This document shows positions 48,321-59,622 of a stretch of DNA of 64,000 bases, piece after piece. This DNA is from Lates calcarifer (Eukaryota; Chordata; Actinopteri; Centropomidae): NCBI RefSeq assembly GCF_001640805.2, contig NC_066851.1:4514196-4578195 (forward strand), in the 5' to 3' direction. The notes beneath the pieces were generated by a model, which was given only the letters and a program-made list of their open reading frames with translations, was not told the origin of the DNA and made no database searches. How positions within the stretch are numbered: the stretch's first letter is position 1; every line of letters starts with the position of its first letter. Both the position numbers and the translations under genes were made by a program.

Positions 48321-49764
48321 CCAACAATGAAGTCAGTTCCTAAACAGCATTTTTCCATTTCTATGTTAAATAAGTTTTACTTAGAGTCAAAACCTTTGTG
48401 AATATATTTGCATCATGACTTTATTACAGAAATGCCCTGATGAAATGTCCTACATGGTGCACTGTGCTATTTACATACTGAATAAAAGACAAGATATTAA
48501 CTACAATATATTGTATGGACAAATATCTGAAAGAGAAGAATTTATCAGACTGTTTCAAGATTGAGGAATAAATTAAAAAGTAGTAGAGCATTAGTATACA
48601 GTACTTCCTATCTGTGGAATAAACTCTGCTCTATGGTTAATAAGACAGGCACTAGTGAGACATTTATTTCAAATCTATCTAAAATCTGAAAACTCTTGTC
48701 TTTTCATAGTCGCAGTTTGATCAAACAAACTGTGTGTGCTTTATTGCCATGATCTTGTCCTGGTAATTGATAGTGATGGTGACTGATATCAATTCTAATT
48801 GAATTTAGTCAGGAAATTCTATTTGTAGATGGTCTGTTCATGTCAAATATCTGCAAAAACATGGTAACCACATAAACACATTGTAGGCATCAGTCTGAGA
48901 CGAAGCTAAAAAGGGCCCTGTCAGAGCTGCTAGCGGTTCCCCTTGATTTTCATTGGGTGTTGCCTTGATAACCACTTACTGTGCCAAGGACCTGGAACAT
49001 TTTCCTGCCAGCATTGTTTACTGTTTTCCTCATTCTCACATCCTGGCTCATCAGAGATCTTATAGGCAGCCCTGGAGTTGTCTCATTGCCACGCATGACA
49101 CTTGGCAGAGGAGCCAAGCACACTTCGAAAAAAAATTGGCCTCTTCTCTGACTGGGATGCTGGTTGGTGATTTGAGTGCGCTCTCCATCTCTAGTGCCTC
49201 AGTCATTTCACTTCTCGGCCTGTATGCAAGCACCTGCCTATGCCATTCTGTGGAGTTCATCTGACATGGTGAACTGGTGTAATGAGTCAGGGTTAAGAGC
49301 AGTGCTTGAGGAACAGAGCATTACCAGTGATCCACTGGTATGTGATGTTGCTTCATTTTCTGTCTAATCTTTCCATTCTTCTTGATCTCTACTCTTCCAT
49401 TTTCTGCTGCTCACTATTTGCTACAACCTCCTTCTTCAAAACAATGTTAGTGTTAGCGAGTTAGTGTTAAGTGTGAATAACTGGTAGACTAGGCTAGGAG
49501 TTTAACTAACAAGGCAGCTACAAACTTCCAACTGTTTGACGATGGTGTGTGTCAGCTGTTCCACTTTTGCAGAGAGGGTGTCTTTGCTAGAGTTGTATCC
49601 ATGAGTTAGAACAGCTCTGTTCTTATAATGTTAACTTAGTTGTGACAGGCACTCCAGATAGTGTTACCCACAAGCTTCCATATTAGCATTAACACCCGCA
49701 AAGCCTCCAGCACCTCAGGCAACCGGGTTGAACAACACATGCAGGTCAATAATGTAGATTTACA
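48321..49764. other. Nothing recognised
   Basis: 48950-49370 is relatively GC-rich and open on both strands (48953-49264 plus, 49060-49260 minus), which makes neither frame credible by itself. No repeat recognised. Confidence 0.45.
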
Positions 49765-49940
49765 TGGGGGGCTTTTGCTCAGGAGGTAGGTGGTTGCCAC
49801 CAGAAGGTGGTTCAATCCCTGACTCCTCCTGCAGTCTGTATGCCAAAGTATCCTTGGGCAAGATGCTGAACCCCAAATCGCCCCTGATGTGTGTGTTTCG
49901 GTGTATTTTTTTACGGCACTGGCATCACACAGGGGGAAAC
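49765..49940 (+). mobile_element. tRNA-derived-like SINE
   Basis: The head GCTTTTGCTCAGGAGGTAGG resembles a tRNA A-box region, and GGTTCAATCCC at 49809-49819 is a close match to the RNA polymerase III B box (GGTTCRANNCC). The body has TGCCAAAGTATCCTTGGGCA and AGATGCTGAACCCCAAATCG, familiar from a widespread teleost repeat. The spacing between the two boxes is shorter than usual. The poly-A/T tail is not distinct. Confidence 0.7.
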
Positions 49941-50459
49941 AAGTAACCCAGGCACACTCCACCACTAGTTTTAACAAGATTGTTATCCTATGTTGAGGTT
50001 TGGTGGGATAAAAACAATCTCAGATCACCAAAGAAAGCCTAGCCAGGAGCTTTGAGTTTGCTACAAACATGTGTCAGCATCAATTAATTGTTTCTGGTCC
50101 CTTACCCATGTGGGGTAATGATGAGATGTACAGTAGGCGTTCTTCACTGAACTGCTGGCTGGCTAATGACTGTAGTGAGCAGGGATTTTGGTTGTGTTGA
50201 TAACTGGCCTTGTTTCTGGGGCTGCCCAACCTGCTAAAGTGAATGGCCTTGATCCTACTGGGATAGGTGCTACAATTTTATCTAGAAATATAGACAGGGG
50301 TTCAAGTTTGCAAGTTGGCATTAGGGACTTAGTGTTCAGCAGGTTGCAGGTGATTAGAGAGTCTGTTAGGTAATGCGGTTTTGGAGTCCATTAGCTCAGT
50401 TAAAATCTCCAACCAGGGAAATCCTAGTACAGACATTCTGACCAGTAGCCAGGTCTAAG
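49941..50459. other. Unrecognised, possibly LINE-associated
   Basis: 50185-50450 (GGGGCTGCCCAACCTGC, GCTACAATTTTATCTAGAAA) looks familiar from fish mobile elements but I cannot assign it. The 61-codon frame 50188-50373 is not recognised. Confidence 0.35.
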
Positions 50460-51237
50460 GTGGAGGTCACTTGGGTCATCCAGACTGAATTATTGTAACA
50501 TTTTAGTACTAAAGTCTTCATGTGCTTCAGAACACGCAGAACGCAGCTAAAATTGTAACTAAATCTAGAACCAATTTTAGCTTTCCTTCATTGGCTCTTT
50601 ATCAGACTTTACAGTGCCTCCAATTACTGATCTACTAAAACCTTTATGTTCCATCCTGTGCTCTCTGCTCTCAGAATGCAGGTCTGCTGTCTGTCCCCAG
50701 AGTTAAGAAGAGGTCAGCAGGCTGCGTTCCTATCATGCCCATTCCTCTGGAATAATCTGTCTTCCTACATCAGACTGTCTGACTCTGTTGAGGAATTTCA
50801 GTTAAAACTTAAAAACTCATCTTTACACCTTAACTTCCAGTTAGGGGCTTATTCTTTGATTACTGCGGGCCTGGTACTGGTTACCATTCAACCTACAGTA
50901 CATACAGTATGATCCATGTTGTTGTCAACGAGATTACTGCACACTCTCTGATGATCACTGCATCTCTCCGATCCTCTGTTTGTTTATTTCCTCAAGCACA
51001 TGAGCATCCAATCTCTCTCTCTCACTCTCTCTCTCAGCCCAACCAGAATCCCATTCTGCTCGAGGTTTTTGGCTCTAAAGAAGTTTTTCCTTGCAACTGC
51101 CGTCTAGTGTTTGTTTATGGTGGAAACTGTTGAGTCTCTGTGAATATTATACAGAGTCTAGACCAGCTCTGTGTGAAAAGTGCCCTGAGATAACTTCTGA
51201 CACGAATTGGCGCTATGTAACTAAACTTGACTTGACT
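50460..51237 (+). mobile_element. L2-like LINE, 3' end with RT C-terminal remnant
   Basis: The decayed reverse transcriptase tail is visible. LNYCN at 50485-50499 stands for the LDYCN motif. LWNNL at 50745-50759 and SDSVEEFQLKLK just after are the LWNSLP...FKxxLKTHLF end typical of L2/CR1-clade RTs. The 3' untranslated tail follows: C/T-rich tract near 51014-51040, CCCAACCAG, TTCTGCTCGAGG, AGAAGTTTTTCCTTGC, GTGCCCTGAGATAACTT and GAATTGGCGCTATGTAACTA with a final TTGACTTGACT. Frameshifts and stops disrupt the coding part, and everything upstream of the RT C terminus is missing. Confidence 0.88.
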
Positions 51238-51423
51238 CTTTTCTCTCAGTCTCTCTGTGCTGGACCACTGTCCTGGGACCTCTCTCCTTCTATTGGCTCT
51301 CAGTGCAACAGATGCACCAGATGTTTTGGATCAGGATCTTCATCCACTGGGAGTCTCTCTCTCCCCCTCTGTGTGTTTGTTTCCCTCTCCTGAATGATGA
51401 ATAACGTGCTTGGTTTTGCCTGT

Positions 51424-51444
51424 TGTGTGTGTGTGTGTGTGTGT
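51424..51444. repeat. (TG)10 microsatellite
   Basis: About ten TG units. Confidence 0.93.
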
Positions 51445-52711
51445 CATGTGTCCTCTTTTCAGGTGTTCTTGGTGGAGAGGAGGTCATGTGGCTCAGGTCC
51501 TGTCTGTTGGCAGCACCTGGAAGTTGCTCCTTGTCCTCCCAGATCATATTCTTTGTTAATATTCAGTCTATAATGTTGTCATCCTGATTGTACATGCTGT
51601 GAATCTAGAGGGCGAACAGGGGGAATATACTGTATCTATCCTGATGTGTGTTTTATACTTCTGGTGTTAATCAAAAAGAGGATGAGGATCAGCCCTTAAA
51701 TGGACTAGTAGGGCAAGGCATTACTGCATTTAATATTCTACAGTGTTCATAATGTAGTGTCCCTGCGTGATTCTTCAATAACTGCTCAGGCATAACTGTT
51801 TTCATCTGAATCTTGGAAAAGCAGCAAATATTTTACACTGTCAGGTCAAAACATTAGCAGCCACATGCTGCTGGTTGAGTGAGTTCAATCTGTCAGTTTA
51901 CATATGCATGAGGAAGGAAACAGAATTGTGAAGAGAATGTTACACATCAAAACAAAGTTAATGGAAAACACTCCGGCAAACAGAGATGGTAAACATTCAG
52001 GACTTCTGGTGCTTCTCACAATGCGATGTTGGTGAATGCAGAGTGGCAAAAAATCCCCAGAGCCCCTAAATTCATGGTCACAGAGGAGCATCCTGAGAAA
52101 GATATATCCCAAATGCACAAGCATATTTAGTTATCTTGACACCTCTGTGAACATTTACTTGTTTCACCTGTGTGCTTTACGAGCAGTAAGTCTGATAATG
52201 TTTTGAATTCATAATGATCCTCTTTAGGTTGAGACTACATTCCATCACTTGGAGTGGCCAATTAGAATCACACCTGATGTCTTCATATTATGCAGTATTG
52301 AGGGTCGACCAGGTGGTGTCTGTCAATGTACGCATGCTCTGAGCTGTATTCACTTTGCATTCTTGGTCTTGACTGCAAATTTTCAATGAACTTGCATTGC
52401 TGTTTGTCTGTCAGCCTGCCGTGCCTCTCATTCAGTTGTGAGTGGTACGACTGTCTACGTAGTCAGTTATTTTTAGAACATCAGTAGCTCACAGGTAACC
52501 TTTAAATCTGCAGAGCAGTCAGGAGTGCATAAACACAGAGTATACTGTTTATACACTCTTCACTGCTATGCCTATAGGCTGTTACTGATTATAGAAACAT
52601 GGGACTGTCGATCACAGTTGTTAACTGACATATTAGCTGAATTCAACCATAAAAAGTAAAAGAGGAAAAGTATGTTGATTTAAGTCTGGTTTAAGATTAT
52701 GAAATCAGTTT
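51445..52711. other. Nothing recognised
   Basis: No gene or known repeat supported. Confidence 0.5.
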
Positions 52712-52990
52712 TCTCAAAAGCAACTGCTGGATGGATTGCCACATTCATGTTCCCCTCAGGTTGATTGTAATAACTTTGGTCCACCTTTGTATCATCATCA
52801 GGTCAAAATTTTACATTTTCATTTGTCCAGTACTACAATATCACCCTAATGGCCAAATGAAAAAATAATGACATCTCCATCAGCCTCAGCTGTATTTTGT
52901 GTTTTGATGGGTATAATGTATACCATATTAGCTATCATAGTTTATCCCTGTTAACATGCTAACATTGCTAATGTATCTTCCTGTGTTATT
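52712..52990 (+). repeat. Dispersed repeat family B, copy 4
   Basis: CTGGATGGATTGCCACATTC, ATGTTCCCCTCAGG, TAATAACTTTGGTCCACC, ATCATCATCAGGTCAAAATT, ATCAGCCTCAGCTGTATTTT and GTTAACATGCTAACATTGCT, in family B order and opposite to the 14547 copy. Confidence 0.8.
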
Positions 52991-53218
52991 TGAATGACCC
53001 AATCACCACCTTGAATGATGTTACCTTAAATGAGGTTTGTCATTCATCTCTTCAGTGTCAATATTTTTTAAATACAGGTGGTTATGGCAGGCAAACTAAA
53101 GCTGAGGTATGGTTAGGCAGATAAAACATTTGGTTTTGAATTGCAGTTATGGTTATTAACACAGTTAACTAACCGAAATTCTGGTCTCCCACATGCCCAT
53201 CCACGACCCTGACGTACA

Positions 53219-53425
53219 TCATGTGATGCAGAATATGAATGTCATCTCTAGATTTACTGGGCTGAAAATATTACAGTAAATACAGAATGTTGCTTTGGAC
53301 ACTGCTGTTCTGTAAAGCCACTGGTATCTGACACCAGTCGTGTGTTTAGGGCTGTCTTCATGCTGGAATATTGTGTCCTTTAGCCTGGTAATGAGCTGGA
53401 AATATTCCACTTGCAAACTGAAAAC
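53219..53425 (-). mobile_element. Probable Tc1 transposase remnant
   Basis: In a 110-codon minus frame, TIFQHEDSPKHTTGVRYQWL resembles the Tc1 catalytic motif FQHDNDPKHTSK...WL, and SPVNLEM some 20 residues later could be a decayed SPDLNPIE. The catalytic Asp is offset and everything around has diverged, so this is tentative. Confidence 0.4.
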
Positions 53426-55039
53426 TGGTATGAGAATGTGAAGGACTTGTCGATGTGCTAGAGCAACAAATTTACAGGCAGGTGGCAGAGGTCTCTGAAG
53501 TAGAATGAGAGCAAATGTTCCTATTTCACTTATTTCAAATTTCATCAACAAATGTTAGAAAATCTGACAGAAGGTCGTCAGTAGATGTGATGGTGACATC
53601 ACGTGAAAAGGTTTTGCGTTTTATCAGAGGCACATACAGGATTTTATATGAATTAAATTACATGAGCTGTGAAGTATATATTTAGCTGGCTGTTGCTGTG
53701 GTCTGAGCCTCACTTATCTGTGTTTTACTCCCTGTGATATCTTCATGCACCCAGCATTTGACACCCTTTGAAAAAGTTACTCTCCATTTAACAGTGTGAC
53801 ACATTAATCAGCCGCAGTGTATGAATATTCATTTCCTCTAAATGTTTTGAAATAAGGCCTGATGATTGCCTGTTGATAAGTCTTCACTCATTACAGGGTC
53901 TGAGGGTATACCAACACTCAAAGCAACTTGTCACTCATTAAGACTAAACTGAGTGGGAGAACAGTTGACAATGCTTCAGTTTGACTTCTGTTGATACTGT
54001 ATGTGAACTCTTCTATTTTCAATGACTTTAAACATGTCACAGCAGCTATTCCCCTTCGCCATCTTTCTGACTGTGACACAATGATTGCTGACACACTTTT
54101 ATGCACAATAATTAACTCTTCCCCTCAACAGTGACCACAAATAGCACAGTGCCTTGGCAGAAAACTGAATGACATACATCAGATTAAAACAGATTCAGCA
54201 GCTGCAACCCCCCACCCCCAATCGCAATAACTTTATTTTACAGAGCGAACATTTCACTTGTGTGTTTACTCACAACGTGAAAGTTTCTTGAGACGATACG
54301 CAGCTCTCACTCGTGGCTGTTATCTTATTTCACATCTTTGTCCTTTGTTTATGTTGCTCCTTTCATCCTGTCTATCTTTTCTGTTTCCAACGTTCAAGAA
54401 TAGACCCCCTATATGTGGCTTCCAAGTTTAGCTCTGCCAGGCTCATTTGAAAGTCAAATGTTCGCCTTCACTTTTCCCACCACACTTCAAGTGTGGCACG
54501 GTGGCTGAAAACACTTAATCAAGCCTCTGCCACAGTGCAGCAATCAGAGATAACAGTGCAGGAATATGGGTCATCCCATGCTCTGCACTGAGTTTACCAA
54601 GTGCCACCAGATGCACACTAATGAGGGAAACCCCACCTCCACTGTTGTTGTCCACACTATGTTTCTGTCGGATCTTTTGACTGGGGTCATCACAACACAC
54701 GGGAAAAGGAGCAGAATGTGGCAGAGAGAGATATAATATTTCATGTTTGACTACTGCATGTTGTGAGATTACAGCACTTGACAAGATTTATATATATTCA
54801 CGTTATACCCATGCAGAAAAGGAGCTGTATTTTGCATTAAATCTGAGAATTATCCATATGTTTTTGGTTGTAACATTGCATTTATGTATAGATCCACAAA
54901 AGTTAAAATCAGATTTTGAGAGATGATAAAAACTTTTCTTTAAAAAGCTGCAGCAATCAATGTTTTTGGTCTCCACAATCATCATACAGAACAAAGGCAA
55001 ACACTATTTACTCATCTAACAGACACAGAGCAACATTCA
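53426..55039. other. Nothing recognised
   Basis: AT-rich. 54480-54496 is a short perfect palindrome-like CCACACTTCAAGTGTGG. Confidence 0.5.
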
Positions 55040-55400
55040 TATTCACTTGAAGTCATGTTTCTGGCTTTTAGATGAATGTAAGTCCAATATTCACTCTCTT
55101 TGTAGCTCTGTTTTGGTCTCCACCAAATATCTTCAGTGACTACATGCTCAATTTTGTTAGCCAGTTAGTAGCTAACTTACTCTGTTGCCAACTTTGTCCA
55201 TCTGTTGTTTGATGCTGAACGAGTAGAGTACAGTTGGTCTATCAAAACTTTTTGCCTGCTGTAGCTGGAAATGACTTTGATGAGAGCACAGAGAACAGTA
55301 ACAGTAACGAAAGATGATGTTAGGCTCCATTAAGCTGTGGGGAACTGCAGAGTTGGGTGATAATCCTCTGTGGGTTCCTCACACATACAGTAACCCCTTT
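55040..55400 (-). repeat. Dispersed repeat family A, copy 3
   Basis: AGATGAATGTAAGTCCAATA, GTAGCTCTGTTTTGGTCTCC, TTAGCCAGTTAGTAGCTAAC, CTGTTGTTTGATGCTGAACG and AATCCTCTGTGGGTTCCTCA in family A order; covers both the part seen at 4000-4335 and the part at 43655-44035. Confidence 0.75.
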
Positions 55401-56010
55401 ACACTTTTCTATTACAAAAAAAGACCCTTGAATGTTGAAGCTTCAATTTGGCTTAAACTTCAGCATTAATGTCAGACACAAACCATTTCCTTCCTTTAAA
55501 ATAACAGTGTCACAATACAGTATTAGCTGGGAATTAAATCCAGTGCAGGGCAGCAAATAGAAATCTGACCTGGGCTTTACTTTGTTGTACTGAACTCAAT
55601 ATATCTCTTGCTTGGACTATACAGGTTTAGAAACATCAGGCTGCTTATCATTTTCTTGTCTTTGATGTACTAGAGCTAATTGTACCAAGCCTCTCAGAGG
55701 TATGACACAAAGTTACTGGTAGCCATAATAAAATATAGACCAGATCTACAATAAAGCCCCAATACTGAACTATAGTAATGTAATCAGTGATATCATCATT
55801 TTGTCCTTGGCTTGGAGTTTTTCCACACAGAGCCTGTGTCTCAGATGGGGGATATGAAAGATGACAGCACTTACCAGGCAGAGAGGGTCTGATGAAAACA
55901 TGTTATTAGTTGCATCATGGGAATTATAGGATCCAGTGTTCTTGGAGCTGTACCCATATTAGCGACTAAAATGCACAATGTACCAGCCTCTGATGCTTTA
56001 AATTTTGACC
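55401..56010. other. Nothing recognised
   Basis: AT-rich spacer. Confidence 0.5.
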
Positions 56011-56033
56011 TTTTTTTTTTTTTTTTTTTTTTT
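56011..56033. repeat. T23 homopolymer
   Basis: Twenty-three consecutive T. Confidence 0.96.
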
Positions 56034-56824
56034 AATATTTATTCATTTTTGCAAACCAAAAGTCCCAACTTTGTAGCAGTGCAATACTAAATCACAGTGG
56101 TATCCCTTTAATGTTTGTCACCTGGTCATAATTGAATATGTTGAATATACTGTGAATGTACTGTGTACAAGTTGTTATTGTTGTCTGAAAAAAATGAGTG
56201 ACTTAATAGTAGGTGCATAGCAGGGAGGTGCGGTCAGGGGAGGCAGCTGAGGCAGTGCCATCATCCTCACCTGCCATCGTGAGATGTATACCAATGATAA
56301 AATAAATATTTGTCCACTGATCCGTGCTATAAATGCAATTTCTGTATGATTCAAATAATTTCAATCATTTTTATAATCAAAATCGCTGTATTTTGCGTAT
56401 TTCCTGTTCAGTTACAGCGTAGGCAGCGAGGTGAGGCAGCACCGAGCTGTGTCCTCACGTCAGATTGCGCAATCCCTTGCAAACTGGGTTGAGCGCGTGC
56501 CTTTTGCTTACTCAGTGTATGCTACCAATGTAATGCTTTATTAAAATGTTTTTATACATTGTAGACATTTTTATTATATGTCCCCACTTTCCATAGGTAA
56601 TGTATTTCATGTCTAACGCTTATTTAGTGTTAGGATCTGACATAAAGTCCGCACTGAAAAGATATAGGACTTGATATAGGTGAGGCAGGCAGTAGCTCTG
56701 CCGCAATGAAGAGGGCGTACGTGAGCTCACGTTTATTCTTGTTCGGTGGTTGCTCTTCTTCTATGTAGTCAAGTAACGTTCAATAGGCGTCCGTTATTTT
56801 ATGTTTTGCTCTGACTGACTGCAA

Positions 56825-57398
56825 ATGGAGGATGTAATATCTCAGCTAGAAAATTTCTCAAAATTGGACTTTCAATCAAAACGTGAAGTAATAAATAATG
56901 GACGACCAATGCCGGAGATAAAGGGCTTGCTTCAAATGACGGGACAGAAGATAACTCGATCATTTCAAAGTGAGTGGTACAACTGAAAAGACTGGCTGTG
57001 TGGCTGTGCTACAAGAAACCGCCTTTTCTGTTTCCCCGTCTTTTGTTATCAACCTGTGACAATGTCTGGACTAACATGGGATTTTGTGACTTAAAAAATC
57101 TACCAAGAAGCCTCAGCAAACATGAAAGCTCAGACAAATTGCTTTAAAAACTTTTGGAACTTCGCGAATAGATTTGGCTTTGAATGAACAGCATAGGCTA
57201 AACATTAGCATTCACAATGCTAATGTAAAGGAAAATCGAGAGATTTTAAAAGGCCAAGGACGACTTTCATCCCTGGCAATCATCTCCATTGACACTGAGA
57301 GACTTCTAAAACTAAAAGAACATAAGAAGGACTTTTACGCCAAAGTCACGGAGATTTTTGTCCAGAAGGAGAGGCGTATGGACTTCATTTACAAGTAA
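56825..57398 (+). pseudogene. hAT transposase, deletion derivative
   Basis: From ATG 56825 the frame reads MEDVISQLENFSKLDFQSKR, then NNGRPMPEIKGLLQ, up to an in-frame TGA (56984-56986). Reading continues with WLCGCATRNRLFCFP, a one-base frameshift, and then CLLLSTCDNVWTNMGFCDLK and NLPRSLSKHESS. This is the N-terminal TTF-type zinc-finger region (WLCGC, FCFPC, KH) of fish ZMYM1-like hAT transposases. After a further small frameshift comes KTFGTSRIDLALNEQHRLNI and NANVKENREIL. It then joins directly to RLSSLAIISIDTERLLKLK and VQKERRMDFIYK with a TAA, the C-terminal end that follows the hAT dimerisation domain. The several hundred residues between, with the DDE catalytic core, are missing. Not functional; it might still bind its own ends if expressed, but stops argue against that. 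Confidence 0.88.
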
Positions 57399-57419
57399 AG
57401 GTAAGACCAGTATGTGAAT

Positions 57420-57421
<2 letters not shown>

Positions 57422-57488
<67 letters not shown>
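57422..57488. repeat. (TG)18(GA)16 compound microsatellite
   Basis: Eighteen TG units run directly into about sixteen GA units, inside the hAT element. The antiparallel frames over it are artefacts. Confidence 0.97.
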
Positions 57489-57490
<2 letters not shown>

Positions 57491-57491
<1 letters not shown>

Positions 57492-57600
57492 CACCCGCCG
57501 TGGTGCTGTGTCGCTTGTTATATGTCTGTAGCACCCGCCGTGGTGCTGTGTCGCTTGTTATAGGCTGTCTGTAGCATCCACCTTGGTGTTTTTTGTTAGG
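57491..57600. repeat. 2.6-copy tandem repeat, 40-43 bp unit
   Basis: GCACCCGCCGTGGTGCTGTG with TCGCTTGTTATA appears at 57491 and again identically at 57531. A third, diverged partial copy (GCATCCACCTTGGTG) starts at 57574. CpG-rich for this window. Lies inside the hAT transposon. Confidence 0.93.
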
Positions 57601-57797
57601 CATACTGAACCGTTATACATTTTACATTATTCCTTTGCCCAATATGTACCTGCTATGTGAATGGAAAGAATGCTGATATGAGATATGAAACACAATCGGT
57701 AGTTGGCAAATATATTGGGTGCGTATTTGTAAATCTGACTCTGAAAGAGTCAGTGCCTCACCAGCCACAAACCTCACCGCATGTCACTGGTGCATAG

Positions 57798-59373
57798 TTT
57801 TAGCCTGTATCCTAAAAAAGCTGAAAAAGAAAAACTATAGGATATATACTGTAGCATATCTAATCACTAAGCCTATATGCATATTTGCTGATGTACTATG
57901 TATTGTAACATTCATGTTGACAGAAAGAGTCACATCAATTCATATAAATGAAGATAAAGATAAAGTGCTTCACATAATGTAATTAAACATTAAATTGGAG
58001 AAACAGAAGAAAATATTGAAACACAAATTAGAATAAATTTGAAAGATAAAATTTGAAAGATATAAACCAAAGGAACAAACACAAGATAGGTTGTGATGTA
58101 AGTGTAACATCATAGTCACTGCAGAAAGTTTGAAAAAAAAACAACTATATTGAACAGACTTTTACAGTTTCAGAGAGGGGTCTGTTGAAATGCCAAGAAC
58201 AATAGACTCAAATACAAAGCACTACCACCCAGTGCATGTGAATGAGTTCCTGTGATTTTTCTTTCCAGGGTTGTTCTAAGAGGAATGCTCCTTCATTTCA
58301 GAATATCTTCCCTCCAAGCTTCTTTCTGTGCTTGTTAAACGCCATAGGATATCCATTAGGGTATGTGGGCCTGTAGAGATGCTTTGGATCTACATTCAAT
58401 GGCCATGTGAGGAAAAATATCTGCTTCGGGAAGAGCGGTGGGCTCTGTCCCCTGCTTTGTCTTTGAGGGCATGTCCCAGGGGGGGTGGGGGGGGGTGTTG
58501 GCTGGCTGGCTGCTGTGCTCTGAGGGAAGCAGACAAGTAATGGACAAAAAAGCGGTTTGCACCATCCCTTCTACTGTGAATTTGAAAGCCTTGATATGTG
58601 TCATCTTTGACAGCCGTTGGGTTCTTTATTTTCTCACCACTTGACATTTTCCCCATCCAATTTTCTCTATATCTCAGATTATTTGTTATGTAACACAAGA
58701 TCTGTTCCCTCACTGCCTTTAGAAAATGTAAGACCCTCATCTCAACTCATAATAAAACACAAAAACTAACAGATGTAATTGTATTTTATCTATGTTGCTG
58801 GAATACAAGAACTCCAGTGTAATGTGCTTGATCTGCTGAGAAACACATCAGCGTTGTGGGTGTTTAATTGCAGTCCTTGGAGCAAAAAGGTGAACCATTT
58901 CTATATTTATTTCTACCATCATGCAGTATGGTCATTCTAGTCGTGTCCTTTCTTCTGCACCTCTCCTGTTGAGGAGAGATTAACTACAACATCATTTAAA
59001 TATTCACTTTCATTTCCAATCCAAAAGGAAACTTCAAAAATAACGTCCATTCAAAAGGACAATCAACACTAAAAAGTCAATAAAACACTGAAAGTGAAGT
59101 GAAGTTAGAAAAAAATAAAAAAAATTTGAGCCATATCTGTGACCGGCAAGCATGTTAAGTGTGACAGAAGCACAATAAAGTACAAATATCCATGAAAGGT
59201 GGATAGTGAGGGTGGGAAAGAGAGGAAGGGAAACAGGATTACCTGGGGCCAGGGCTTTACTTGAGTTTCCAGGTAAGTAGGGATTATACATTTATTTGGA
59301 TTTTTTTTTCACTAAATGTTGAAATACCTGTTTTGCTGTTTCAGATATCCAGTGGATGGTGGGTTTCTGAATC
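57798..59373. other. Nothing recognised apart from a G tract
   Basis: 58479-58495 is a G7-T-G9 run. Overlapping frames on both strands at 58328-58740 cross it and are not credible. No repeat recognised. Confidence 0.45.
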
Positions 59374-59622
59374 CTATCCCAGCTTGGCAGGTGCCTTAAA
59401 ATGAAGAGTCAAAGTATTTTTAGGTGTTCTTGTTTCTTCAGGGGTTGGAGCAAAATTTGCACAATTAATATGTGGAAAGTAGATCGGGTCATTGGGGAAC
59501 GTAGACCTTGCTCTTGTGAACTTTCTCACTTCCTCATGTAAGGTTTTTAGAGTCCCGGTATTGTTGATCGCTTTCAAGACCAAGATCTTTGTATCATGAT
59601 GTATTCTATCCTGGATCACCAC
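59374..59622 (-). other. Exon-like or element-derived frame, unidentified
   Basis: An 82-codon minus-strand frame is unusually balanced in composition and relatively CpG-rich for this window. It contains DRIHHDTKILVLKAINNTG, LKTLHEEVRKFTRARSTF and PNDPIYFPHINCANF. No splice acceptor of note lies upstream. I recognise no family; candidates are a decayed exon or part of an old mobile element. Confidence 0.22.

Larger units (their letters stand above)
56213..57797 (+). mobile_element. Complete, internally deleted hAT transposon with 8-bp TSD
   Basis: Identical 8-bp direct repeats GTGCATAG at 56213-56220 and 57790-57797 flank a 1569-bp element. The termini are CAGGGAGGTGCGGTCAGG and, inverted, CAGTGACATGCGGTGAGG (14 of 18 match), with further GTGAGGCA similarity inside. 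CAG ends, an 8-bp duplication and hAT transposase pieces agree on the superfamily. The element holds a broken transposase (56825-57398) lacking its catalytic core, then a (TG)18(GA)16 microsatellite and a 40-43 bp tandem repeat before the right end. It looks like a non-autonomous deletion derivative of a ZMYM/TTF-finger hAT family. Confidence 0.93.

Noticed and set aside
48953..49264. 103-codon plus frame in a GC-richer segment
   Set aside because: The opposite strand is also open and no splice borders or motifs support either.
57312..57603. Two minus-strand frames with Ser-Leu and Thr-His repeats
   Set aside because: They are translations of the (TG)n(GA)n microsatellite.
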